Assembly: GCA_938008575.1 (NCBI GenBank)
Contig: CALLKB010000198.1
Span: 1-37,140 of the forward strand
Origin: an uncultured Cytophagaceae bacterium
Lineage (GTDB): Bacteria; Bacteroidota; Bacteroidia; Cytophagales; Spirosomataceae
Length of the DNA: 37,140 nt
Direction of reading: 5' to 3'
Both the position numbers and the translations under genes were made by a program. The notes beneath the pieces are model-generated. The model ran no database searches and was not told where the DNA came from. It saw nothing but the letters and a program-made list of their open reading frames with translations. The stretch's first letter is position 1. Every line of letters begins with the position of its first letter. Below are positions 18,251 to 26,061 of this stretch, piece by piece.

Positions 18251-19393
18251 ATGAAGAAATCTATCCTAACAGCTATTTTCGCAGCTACAGCATTTTGTGG
18301 ATTTTCCCAAGAAAAAGAATCCGAGGCACCCAAGTTTAGCTTTACCGGCTACATTGATTCGTACTATATGTTGAATTTCAACAGCCCTACAAATCGGAGC
18401 AATTTAGGAGCATCAGGATATGAGCGAGCATTTGATCAAAAATCAAATCAGTTCTCATTAGGACTTGTTCAAACGAAATTTGGCTACGCAACAAAGAATT
18501 CAGATGTTGTTGTTGATTTAACTTTCGGACCCAACGCAGATTTAGGACAATACGGAAACGTAATCGGGCCTTTAGGTGCTGGCAAAGCAACAACCGCACT
18601 AGCAATCAAACAAGCATATTTTAATTGGAAAGCATCCGACAAATTAACGTTGACAGCTGGACAATTTGGTACACACATTGGCTATGAAGTAATTGACGCC
18701 CCAGTTAACTACAACTACTCACTTTCTAATTTATTCAACAATGGTCCATTCTATCACATCGGTGCTAAAGCAAATTATGCATTCAGCGACAAATTTTCTG
18801 CCATGGTTGGATTGGTCAACAATGTGGATAATCTAAACGACAACAATGCGTCAAAAGGATTAATCTACCAAGTGTTTACTTCCCCAATCGCAGGTTGGAA
18901 TGTTTATGTAAATGGAATTTCATCAAATGAATCAGCACCATTAGCATCTGGCAAAGATGATTCTGGTAGCTACAATTTGTTAGACTTAACAACTTCATAC
19001 CAAGTTACACCTAAATACTTATTAGGTTTAAATGCAGCTTACGGATCACAAACCGGTGATTTTCAAGGTGGAGGTAGCGTTGGAGACAGCAAAACTTGGG
19101 GAGGAGTTGCCCTTTACTCTAACTATGCATTCACTGATAAATTTAGTGTAGGTGGACGTTATGAGGTTTTCGACAACACATCTGGCGCTCGTGCATTACG
19201 TGCAGCAGATGGATCAGGAACAGATGTTAGCTCTTTAACACTAACTGCAACTTTTACAGCTGCTGATGGACATTTGTTAATCAAACCAGAATTGCGCTCT
19301 GATGCTTACAAGACAGCACAATTTGTTGATGGCGACGGAAAGGCTCAAAAATCTCAAACTACATTAGGATTACACTTCATCTATAAATATTAA
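18251..19393 (+). CDS. Outer membrane beta-barrel porin next to amt
   Basis: A signal peptide (MKKSILTAIFAATAFCGFSQ) precedes a ~360-residue barrel with alternating hydrophobic strands and a C-terminal aromatic strand ending in FIYKY, as for outer membrane insertion. FSFTGYIDSYYMLNFN near the start, then KQAYFNWKASDKLTLTAGQF and YNYSLSNLFNNGPFYHIGAK, are features of the putative beta-barrel porin-2 (OmpL-like) group. Only 35 bases with no terminator separate it from amt, so they are probably one transcript. From context I infer that it lets ammonium or small nitrogen compounds through the outer membrane; the sequence alone does not show selectivity. Confidence 0.85.
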   Translation: MKKSILTAIFAATAFCGFSQEKESEAPKFSFTGYIDSYYMLNFNSPTNRSNLGASGYERAFDQKSNQFSLGLVQTKFGYATKNSDVVVDLTFGPNADLGQYGNVIGPLGAGKATTALAIKQAYFNWKASDKLTLTAGQFGTHIGYEVIDAPVNYNYSLSNLFNNGPFYHIGAKANYAFSDKFSAMVGLVNNVDNLNDNNASKGLIYQVFTSPIAGWNVYVNGISSNESAPLASGKDDSGSYNLLDLTTSYQVTPKYLLGLNAAYGSQTGDFQGGGSVGDSKTWGGVALYSNYAFTDKFSVGGRYEVFDNTSGARALRAADGSGTDVSSLTLTATFTAADGHLLIKPELRSDAYKTAQFVDGDGKAQKSQTTLGLHFIYKY

Positions 19394-19428
19394 TTTTTTC
19401 CATTATTCACCCTTTAATCAGTACGAAC

Positions 19429-20775
19429 ATGACTTCACAAAAACCAACATGGATCCCGCTACTCGTACTCGTAGCAATTGCAGTACTTGCATTATTTACT
19501 ACTTCTGTTCCAGGTGCGATGCCAACAGAAGGTTTAGACACAGGTGATACAGCCTGGATGATTGTAGCCTCAGGCTTAGTATTATTAATGACACCAGGAT
19601 TAGCTTATTTCTACGGTGGTATGGTGAATCACAAAAACGTGATTTCAACGATGTTACAATCATTTATTGCTATGGGTGTAATTTCTGTAATTTGGATTGT
19701 ATTCGGATTCTCTTTGGCATTCGGAGATTCGTTAGGCGGCTGGATTGGTGACCCTAGAACATTTTTTATGTTCAACGGGGTATTTGACCACAAACTATCA
19801 TTGGGTTCATCTGACCAATTAAAGTTTACCATTCCATTTGCACTTTTTGCATTCTTTCAAATGAAATTTGCGGTAATTACACCAGCACTTATTTCAGGTG
19901 CACTAGCTGAACGTATCAACTTCCGTGCATTTGTATTGTTTATGGTATTATTCTGTGTGGTTGTTTATGCACCATTAGCTCACTGGACATGGCACCCAGA
20001 CGGATTCCTTTTCAACTTAGGCGTATTGGATTTCGCAGGAGGAACAGTTGTACACATGTCGGCAGGATGGGCAGCCTTAGCAGGAGCGCTTTACTTACGT
20101 CGTCGTAAGTCGCACATCGAGTCTAACATTTTGCCTCCAGCAAACATTCCCTATGTATTATTAGGAACAGGTTTATTATGGTTCGGATGGTTTGGTTTTA
20201 ACGCGGGTTCTGCCGTGGGAGCAAACGGATTAGCCGTAACAGCTTTCGCAACAACGCACGTAGCAGCAGCTGCTGCTGGTTTATCATGGATCTTATTTGA
20301 TGTAACTCGTGGCAAAAAAGTTTCTGCATTAGGATTCTGTATCGGAGCTGTAGTCGGTCTAGTAGCTATCACACCTGCTTCAGGATTTGTTACAGTGCCA
20401 GTTGCAATCTTTATCGGTGTAATTGCGGCGATTGTTTCTAACATAGCAGCACACTGGAGAGCTAGTTCAAATTTAGATGATACGTTAGATGTATTTCCTT
20501 GCCACGGTTTAGGCGGGATGGTAGGTATGTTGATGACAGGTATTTTCGCAACGACAGCAGTAAACTCGGCAGTAGCAGAACAAGGTTTATTCTACGGAGA
20601 AACTGCATTATTCTTTAAGCACTTATTAGCCTTAGCAATCGTTTCAGCATTTGCTTTCGGTTTATCTTACTTATTGTTAATCATCACAGATAAAATTATC
20701 CCATTGCGTGTTAACGAAGAAGAAGAAAGATTAGGATTGGACATCTCGCAACACGACGAATCGATTGCAGAATAG
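19429..20775 (+). CDS. amt: Ammonium transporter (Amt family)
   Basis: This inner membrane channel moves ammonium/ammonia. The 448-residue protein has the Amt core of about eleven helices with DTAWMIVASGLVLLMTPGLA, FYGGMVNHKN, and the twin pore histidines His209 (GGTVVHMSAGW) and His359 (FPCHGLGGMVG). The acidic C-terminal tail (VNEEEERLGLDISQHDE) is the cytosolic regulatory end. No glnK/PII gene follows, although many bacteria pair the two; control by PII would need a copy elsewhere. It is followed by two terminator hairpins. Confidence 0.96.
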   Translation: MTSQKPTWIPLLVLVAIAVLALFTTSVPGAMPTEGLDTGDTAWMIVASGLVLLMTPGLAYFYGGMVNHKNVISTMLQSFIAMGVISVIWIVFGFSLAFGDSLGGWIGDPRTFFMFNGVFDHKLSLGSSDQLKFTIPFALFAFFQMKFAVITPALISGALAERINFRAFVLFMVLFCVVVYAPLAHWTWHPDGFLFNLGVLDFAGGTVVHMSAGWAALAGALYLRRRKSHIESNILPPANIPYVLLGTGLLWFGWFGFNAGSAVGANGLAVTAFATTHVAAAAAGLSWILFDVTRGKKVSALGFCIGAVVGLVAITPASGFVTVPVAIFIGVIAAIVSNIAAHWRASSNLDDTLDVFPCHGLGGMVGMLMTGIFATTAVNSAVAEQGLFYGETALFFKHLLALAIVSAFAFGLSYLLLIITDKIIPLRVNEEEERLGLDISQHDESIAE

Positions 20776-20787
20776 TTCACACAGCAG

Positions 20788-20818
20788 AGCCGCAAGTAAT
20801 GGTTCTTGTGGTTTTGTT
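20788..20818 (+). terminator. First of two terminators after amt
   Basis: AGCCGCAAG (20788-20796) pairs with CTTGTGGTT (20805-20813), nine pairs including two G-U, followed by TTGTTT. It is a weaker hairpin than the next. Confidence 0.5.
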
Positions 20819-20827
20819 TCAATCGGA

Positions 20828-20858
20828 AAGCCGGCGACTTTTAGTTGCTGGCTTTTTT
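20828..20858 (+). terminator. Second terminator after amt
   Basis: AAGCCGGCGAC (20828-20838) pairs with GTTGCTGGCTT (20844-20854), 11 pairs with two G-U, followed by a T run. Confidence 0.8.
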
Positions 20859-20865
20859 GTTTGAT

Positions 20866-20893
20866 GGACGTTAGACATTGGACGTTGGACTTT
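20866..20893. repeat. Heptamer tandem array 1 (GGACGTT-type)
   Basis: Four consecutive 7-base units: GGACGTT, AGACATT, GGACGTT, GGACTTT. It lies just after the amt terminator, at the start of the 400-bp non-coding gap 20776-21176. The remainder of that gap outside the listed terminators, arrays and hairpin shows nothing I recognise. Confidence 0.7.
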
Positions 20894-20895
20894 AG

Positions 20896-20915
20896 AGACG
20901 CGATACTTCGCGTCT
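20896..20915. repeat. Perfect 8-bp hairpin between heptamer arrays
   Basis: AGACGCGA and TCGCGTCT flank a TACT loop. From memory, similar GAGACGCGA-type hairpins recur in Bacteroidota and cyanobacterial intergenic DNA, so this is probably one copy of a dispersed repeat rather than a terminator; no T run follows. Confidence 0.65.
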
Positions 20916-20917
20916 AT

Positions 20918-20952
20918 GAGTTAAGAGTTAAGAGTTAAGAGTTAAGAATTAA
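20918..20952. repeat. Heptamer tandem array 2 (GAGTTAA x5)
   Basis: Four exact GAGTTAA units are followed by one GAATTAA unit, all in register with period 7. No start codon or known binding motif is associated. Confidence 0.9.
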
Positions 20953-21127
20953 GAGAAAGTAATAACTTTATTTAAGAGACGGGAATAATATTTATGCAAA
21001 CAACTTCAAAGACATGATGATCCTAGCCTAATAAACATGATGCCTATGTTGCTAACACAAAAATTAGGAATATAGTTAAAAAAAGTTCTAGCAAAACTTA
21101 CATAAACTTCGGACTAATTATTAGTAA

Positions 21128-21193
21128 CTAGCGACTGACGACTAGCAACTGATGACTAGCGACTGACGACTGACGACTAGCGACTGACGACTA
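21128..21193. repeat. Heptamer tandem array 3 (CTAGCGA/CTGACGA), entering the mtaB 3' end
   Basis: About nine 7-base units alternate CTAGCGA and CTGACGA with variants CTAGCAA and CTGATGA; one CTGACGA is duplicated. The right end runs into the mtaB gene: the last four sense codons (VVSR) and the stop codon lie in repeat units. Confidence 0.9.
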
Positions 21194-22499
21194 ACATCAC
21201 TTCCCCCTTCACTTCACCAGATTCAGTCAATGATTTATAACGGACAGGTTGAATCGTATTGATCAACAATGGATCATAAGGAACAGAAACACGCACATAA
21301 TTCTCTGAGAAACCTTCCATTTGGCCACTTTCGGATGACTCCTCAAACAACACTAGTCCCGTATTTCCCAATTGACTTTCATAAAAGGCATGACGCTTTT
21401 TATCTGATAAAATATGAAGCATTTTAGAGCGTTCAGATTTTTGCATGCCGTCAACTTTCGGTTTAATGTCGACAGCATATGTATTTGCCCGTTCTGAATA
21501 AGGAAAAACGTGCAAATATGAAATTTCAAGTTCATTCAAAAATTGGTATGTCTCCAAAAACAACTCAGGCGTTTCACCTGGATGCCCAACAATAACATCT
21601 ACGCCAATACAGGCATTTGGCATAACGGAACGAATCAAAGCAACCCGATCTTGGTATAATTCTCGTTGATATCTACGCTTCATCAATCGCAATACGGCAT
21701 TTGAACCAGATTGCAGTGGAATATGAAAATGTGGAACAAAGCGTTTTGAAGTAGCCAAAAATGAAATCATTTCAGGCATCAATAAATTGGGCTCTATACT
21801 CGAGATACGAAAACGCTCAATCGAAGATTTTTCCTCAATCGCCTGAACCAACTCGAAAAATGTTTCTACTCGCTTACCTTGTTGGATTCCAAAATCACCA
21901 ATATTAACACCTGTTAATACAATTTCTTTCACTCCATTCGCTGCAATTTCCTCAATCAACCCTAATACTTTCTCTATTGAATCCGAACGAGATTGACCGC
22001 GAGCTAATGGAATGGTACAATAGGAGCAAGGGTAATCGCATCCGTCTTGCACTTTTAAGAATGTTCGCGTTCGATCATTCACACTATATGAAGCATGATA
22101 ATCTAAATCATATCGAATTTCGGAAGCAATTAATTTGGGTAAATCTTGAACAGTACGGTCGAGATAGGGGAGGATTAATTCAGGCAACTGAAATTTTTCA
22201 TTTGCCCCAAGCACTAAATCTACCCCGGGAATTGCCGCAATTTCTTCGGGCTTCAATTGCGCATAACAACCAATAATAACTACTGCTGCCGCCGGATTGA
22301 TTTTTTTTGCCTCTCGAACTACTTTTTTACATTTCTTGTCGGCCTGTTCCGTTACACTACAAGTATTGATTACAAATAAATCAGGATTATCCTGAAATTC
22401 CGCGCGCACAAAACCCACAGGTTCTAAAGACCTAGCAATGGAGCTTGATTCCGCAAAATTCAATTTACAACCGAGTGTATAAAAGGCAACCTTTTTCAT
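21177..22499 (-). CDS. mtaB: tRNA (t6A37) methylthiotransferase MtaB
   Basis: This radical SAM enzyme adds a methylthio group to t6A37 of ANN-decoding tRNAs, giving ms2t6A. The N-terminal UPF0004 domain has auxiliary cluster cysteines Cys11 (TLGCKLN), Cys47 (NTCSVTE) and Cys78 (IIGCYAQ). The radical SAM motif CDYPCSYC is near residues 153-160, followed by HIPLQSGSNAVLRLMKRRY. A TRAM-like C-terminal region ends in GEVMLVVSR. At 440 residues it fits the MtaB subgroup rather than MiaB or RimO. The final VVSR and stop are encoded by a tandem repeat array, so the extreme C-terminus is probably a recent change. A strong terminator separates it from GSII upstream. Confidence 0.92.
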   Translation of the reverse strand: MKKVAFYTLGCKLNFAESSSIARSLEPVGFVRAEFQDNPDLFVINTCSVTEQADKKCKKVVREAKKINPAAAVVIIGCYAQLKPEEIAAIPGVDLVLGANEKFQLPELILPYLDRTVQDLPKLIASEIRYDLDYHASYSVNDRTRTFLKVQDGCDYPCSYCTIPLARGQSRSDSIEKVLGLIEEIAANGVKEIVLTGVNIGDFGIQQGKRVETFFELVQAIEEKSSIERFRISSIEPNLLMPEMISFLATSKRFVPHFHIPLQSGSNAVLRLMKRRYQRELYQDRVALIRSVMPNACIGVDVIVGHPGETPELFLETYQFLNELEISYLHVFPYSERANTYAVDIKPKVDGMQKSERSKMLHILSDKKRHAFYESQLGNTGLVLFEESSESGQMEGFSENYVRVSVPYDPLLINTIQPVRYKSLTESGEVKGEVMLVVSR

Positions 22500-22528
22500 C
22501 TAACCAATTCAGGACACAAAATAAAACA

Positions 22529-22554
22529 AAAATGGCGGGAAAACCCGCCATTTT
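22529..22554 (-). terminator. Terminator after the GSII gene
   Basis: AAAATGGCGGG (22529-22539) and CCCGCCATTTT (22544-22554) form a perfect 11-bp stem with an AAAA loop. On the minus strand it is followed by a T-rich run, placing it 37 bases after the GSII stop and 30 bases before the mtaB start. Confidence 0.9.
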
Positions 22555-22590
22555 CAATCATAAAGTATATAAATGCAAGATTAAAACAAC

Positions 22591-23604
22591 TTAAATTTTC
22601 GCAGTTTTCACCGTTTTGATAATGCGAGCTGCTACTTTGTATGGATCGGCAGCTGAATTCGGACGACGATCTTCTAACCAACCTTTCCATCCTTTTTCTA
22701 CTACCGCAATAGGAATACGGATTGATGCACCACGATCTGATACTCCATAAGAGAAATCATGAATCGAAGCAGTCTCATGTTTTCCAGTTAAACGCATGTG
22801 GTTGTCTGCTCCATACACCTCAATGTGCTCTTTAACAAATGGAGCAAATGAATTACAAATAGCATCGTAAGTCTCTTTTTTACCCGCTGTACGCAAAGCT
22901 GTATTCGAGAAGTTTGCATGCATTCCTGAACCATTCCAATCCAACTCTCCTAAAGGCTTACAGTGCCAGTTGATTGCAACACCGTATTTCTCACCTAAAC
23001 GCTCCAATAAATAACGACCCAACCAGATTTCATCACCTGCTTGTTTAGCACCTTTGGCAAACATTTGAAACTCCCACTGACCTGCAGCTACTTCTGCATT
23101 AATACCTTCAATATTCAAACCTGCGTCAATACACAAGTCCATATGCTCTTCAATAATTTCACGACCATAAGCATTTTTTGCACCTACTGAACAGTAGTAA
23201 GGTCCTTGAGGCTCAGGATACCCATTTGCAGGGAAACCCAATGGCTTATTTGTTTCTGGATCCCAAAGGAAATATTCTTGCTCAAAACCGAACCAGAAAT
23301 CATTATCATCATCTTCAATTGTTGCGCGACCGTTTGTAACGTGTGGCGTACCATCTGCGTTCAAAACTTCGCACATTACTAAATAACCATCACGGCGTGC
23401 TGGATCTGGACAAACGTAAACGGGCTTCAACAAACAATCAGAAGAACCACCTTCAGCTTGCAATGTAGATGAACCATCGAAAGACCACATATCTAAGTCT
23501 TCTAATTTTCCACTGAAATTGTTCTCGATTTTTGTCTTAGAACGTAAACTCTGTGTTGGCTTATTGCCATCCAACCAAATGTACTCCAATTTTGATTTAG
23601 CCAT
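22591..23604 (-). CDS. Glutamine synthetase type II (eukaryote-like, beta-Grasp)
   Basis: This enzyme makes glutamine from glutamate, ammonium and ATP. The 337 residues and motifs are those of GSII, the short decameric class of eukaryotes and some bacteria: EYIWLDGNKPTQSLRSKTK, WSFDGSSTLQAEG, the metal-binding FGFEQEYFLWD, AEVAAGQWEFQM, and HANFSNTALR. It lacks the adenylylation loop of GSI, so control by GlnE is not expected. It is divergent from the type III enzyme across a 243-bp regulatory gap, has a well-formed promoter, and is closed by a terminator. Confidence 0.96.
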   Translation of the reverse strand: MAKSKLEYIWLDGNKPTQSLRSKTKIENNFSGKLEDLDMWSFDGSSTLQAEGGSSDCLLKPVYVCPDPARRDGYLVMCEVLNADGTPHVTNGRATIEDDDNDFWFGFEQEYFLWDPETNKPLGFPANGYPEPQGPYYCSVGAKNAYGREIIEEHMDLCIDAGLNIEGINAEVAAGQWEFQMFAKGAKQAGDEIWLGRYLLERLGEKYGVAINWHCKPLGELDWNGSGMHANFSNTALRTAGKKETYDAICNSFAPFVKEHIEVYGADNHMRLTGKHETASIHDFSYGVSDRGASIRIPIAVVEKGWKGWLEDRRPNSAADPYKVAARIIKTVKTAKI

Positions 23605-23655
23605 GATTTTATACTTAAAATGATAATAAAAATACTTTTATGCGAAAACTTGATA

Positions 23656-23685
23656 CAAATTTAAACGAGATTTAATGAAAAACAA
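23656..23685 (-). promoter_or_regulatory. GSII promoter
   Basis: On the minus strand TTG (23685-23683), a 19-base spacer and TAAATTTG (23663-23656) match the Bacteroidetes consensus exactly. Transcription would begin near 23649, with a leader of about 45 bases. Confidence 0.65.
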
Positions 23686-23723
23686 CAGAAAATTTCACAA
23701 AAACACAATAATTCAAACGACTA

Positions 23724-23777
23724 TTTGCAAAATCTGCAAAAAATCAAATTTATACCACACCAAATACAATTTGCAAA
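23724..23777. promoter_or_regulatory. Paired TTTGCAAA palindromes between GSII and GSIII
   Basis: TTTGCAAA occurs at 23724-23731 and again at 23770-23777, centre to centre 46 bp. They lie about 78 and 124 bases upstream of the predicted GSII start. The same core occurs before the porin-amt operon. They could be binding sites for a shared nitrogen regulator; no specific protein is implied. Confidence 0.35.
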
Positions 23778-23847
23778 CAGCTCAAATTAGCTATGGAAAA
23801 GTCAGACATTTTGGTTAGTTTTAAACTTCAATACATCAAGATTAATT

Positions 23848-26055
23848 ATGGCTATAACTCGATTTAAAGCACTTGAATTAGCTCAAATGCGCGCAGGAAC
23901 TCCTGTTAAACTACCTACCGAAAAAGTTAGTGATTACTATGGAAGTATGACCTTCAGTGATGAAGTCATGCGTTCGTTATTATCCCCAGAGGCATACTTA
24001 AAGATTAATACTGCGATCCAAACGGGTTCAAAAATAGATCGAGACGCGGCAGATGAAGTAGCAGCTGCTATGAAATCATGGGCTATCTCAAAAGGTGCAA
24101 CGCACTATACGCACTGGTTTCAACCCTTAACCGGAACAACTGCAGAAAAACATGATTCGTTTTTTGACATTGATTTAAGCAATGGAAAAGCTGTTGAGAA
24201 ATTTAAAGGATCAGCATTAGTCCAACAAGAACCTGACGCATCATCATTCCCAAATGGTGGTATTCGCTCCACTTTCGAGGCACGTGGATATACCGGTTGG
24301 GACCCATCTTCTCCAGCATTTATTATGGAGAATGCTGCTGGTACAGCTACACTTTGTATTCCATCGGTATTTGTTTCATATACAGGAGAAGCACTTGATT
24401 ACAAAACACCTTTATTGAAATCCATTGAATTAATTGACAAAGCTGCTACAGCTGTGGTCAAAGAATTCTTTAATCGTGACGTAAGTAAAGTTATCCCTAC
24501 ATTGGGAGCAGAGCAAGAATATTTCTTAGTTGACGAAGCATTATTCAACGCCCGCCCAGATTTAGTGATGTCGGGAAGAACAGTATTTGGTCATGCACCA
24601 GCTAAAGGCCAACAATTAGAAGATCATTATTTTGGGTCTATTCCAAATCGAGCGAATGCTTTCATGGTAGATTTTGAAATTGAAGCCTTGAAATTGGGTA
24701 TGCCTGTTCGTACGCGACACAATGAGGTAGCACCTGCTCAATTTGAGGTGGCGCCAACATTTGAAGAGGCCAACTTAGCATGTGATCACAACGCGCTTTT
24801 GATGGACTTAATGAATAAGGTAGCATCGAAACATAAGCTTAAAGTATTATTCCACGAAAAACCTTTCGCTGGCATCAATGGATCAGGTAAGCACAATAAC
24901 TGGGCTTTAGCGACGGATACAGGAGTTAATCTATTAGGACCCTCATCGAAACCGAAAGAAAATTTACGTTTCTTAACGTTCTTTGTAAATACATTAAAAG
25001 CTGTCCATGATCGTGCTGATTTATTACGTGCATCGATTGCATCCGCAGGAAATGAACACCGTTTAGGTGCTAATGAAGCTCCACCAGCGATTGTTTCAGC
25101 ATTCTTAGGATCGACGATGAGCCAGGTGTTGGACGATTTAGAAAATATGAGTGATATCGATGATATCACATTAGAAAAAGGAGATAACGTATACCTTAAA
25201 CTAGGTATCAATAAAATACCTTCTTTAATTTTAGATAACACAGACCGCAATAGAACGTCTCCATTTGCTTTTACGGGAAATAAATTCGAATTCCGTGCCG
25301 TAGGATCATCTGCGAATTCAGCTGCTCCGATGACCGTTTTGAATACGATTGTGGCAGATCAATTAATCAAATTCCGTAAGGAAGTTGAGGTAATCCTTGA
25401 AAAAGGAGTGAAGAAGGAATTAGCGATTATGGAGGTTCTGAAGCAATATGTGAAGGAATCGAAGAAAATACGCTTTGAGGGTAATGGATATTCAGATGAA
25501 TGGGTCGTTGAGGCTGAAAAAAGAGGTTTGTCTAATTTAAAAACAACTCCAGAAGCTTTGGCAGTATATGCTCGACCAGAATCAATCGAATTATTTACAA
25601 AACACGGAATCTATTCAAAAGAAGAGATGCACGCGCGTCACGAAATTGAATTAGAAAACTATGTGAAGAAAATTCAAATCGAATCACGTGTCATTGGAGA
25701 TATGGCGATCAATCACATTGTTTCTACATCATTGAAATACCAAACACAATTGGTTGAAAACGTAAAAGGTCAAAAAGAAATCGGTATTGATCCGCATTAT
25801 TTTGCCCCAACGGTGGAAATGATTAAGAAAATCTCGGAATACACGTCAAGCATCGTTCGTTTACAAAGCGAAATGACTGAAGCACGTAAGGAAGCTAATA
25901 ATGTAGAAGAATTAGAAGAAAGAGCGACACTTTATGGCACAAAGGTTAAGGGCTATTTCGAAGAGATTCGCTACGCTGTAGATAAACTTGAATTAATCGT
26001 AGACGACGATGAATGGCCTCTACCAAAATACCGCGAATTACTTTTAATCAAATAA
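23848..26055 (+). CDS. glnN: Glutamine synthetase type III (GlnN)
   Basis: The 735-residue length, about twice GSI or GSII, and the sequence mark GSIII, the class first described in Bacteroides. Segments include GATHYTHWFQPLTGTTAEKH, TLGAEQEYFLVD with metal-binding Glu residues, RHNEVAPAQFEVAPTFEEAN, FHEKPFAGINGSGKHNNW and GNEHRLGANEAPPAI. It forms glutamine like GSII but is unrelated in its quaternary arrangement. The start MAITRFKALELAQMR is standard. Only six bases follow before the next gene, so it probably heads an operon with the acidic protein and rsmE. A clear promoter was not found: TAGTTTTA at 23816-23823 is a possible -7 box without a good partner. Confidence 0.97.
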   Translation: MAITRFKALELAQMRAGTPVKLPTEKVSDYYGSMTFSDEVMRSLLSPEAYLKINTAIQTGSKIDRDAADEVAAAMKSWAISKGATHYTHWFQPLTGTTAEKHDSFFDIDLSNGKAVEKFKGSALVQQEPDASSFPNGGIRSTFEARGYTGWDPSSPAFIMENAAGTATLCIPSVFVSYTGEALDYKTPLLKSIELIDKAATAVVKEFFNRDVSKVIPTLGAEQEYFLVDEALFNARPDLVMSGRTVFGHAPAKGQQLEDHYFGSIPNRANAFMVDFEIEALKLGMPVRTRHNEVAPAQFEVAPTFEEANLACDHNALLMDLMNKVASKHKLKVLFHEKPFAGINGSGKHNNWALATDTGVNLLGPSSKPKENLRFLTFFVNTLKAVHDRADLLRASIASAGNEHRLGANEAPPAIVSAFLGSTMSQVLDDLENMSDIDDITLEKGDNVYLKLGINKIPSLILDNTDRNRTSPFAFTGNKFEFRAVGSSANSAAPMTVLNTIVADQLIKFRKEVEVILEKGVKKELAIMEVLKQYVKESKKIRFEGNGYSDEWVVEAEKRGLSNLKTTPEALAVYARPESIELFTKHGIYSKEEMHARHEIELENYVKKIQIESRVIGDMAINHIVSTSLKYQTQLVENVKGQKEIGIDPHYFAPTVEMIKKISEYTSSIVRLQSEMTEARKEANNVEELEERATLYGTKVKGYFEEIRYAVDKLELIVDDDEWPLPKYRELLLIK

Positions 26056-26061
26056 TCCTAC

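Noticed and set aside
20866-21193. CRISPR array
   Set aside because: The units are contiguous 7-mers with no spacers, and no cas genes are present.
23816-23823. glnN promoter -7 box TAGTTTTA
   Set aside because: One mismatch and no TTG at an acceptable distance; too weak to list.
24786-25250. 154-residue frame on the minus strand inside glnN
   Set aside because: It lies wholly within the GSIII coding sequence and shows no recognisable domain; codon pattern follows the glnN frame.
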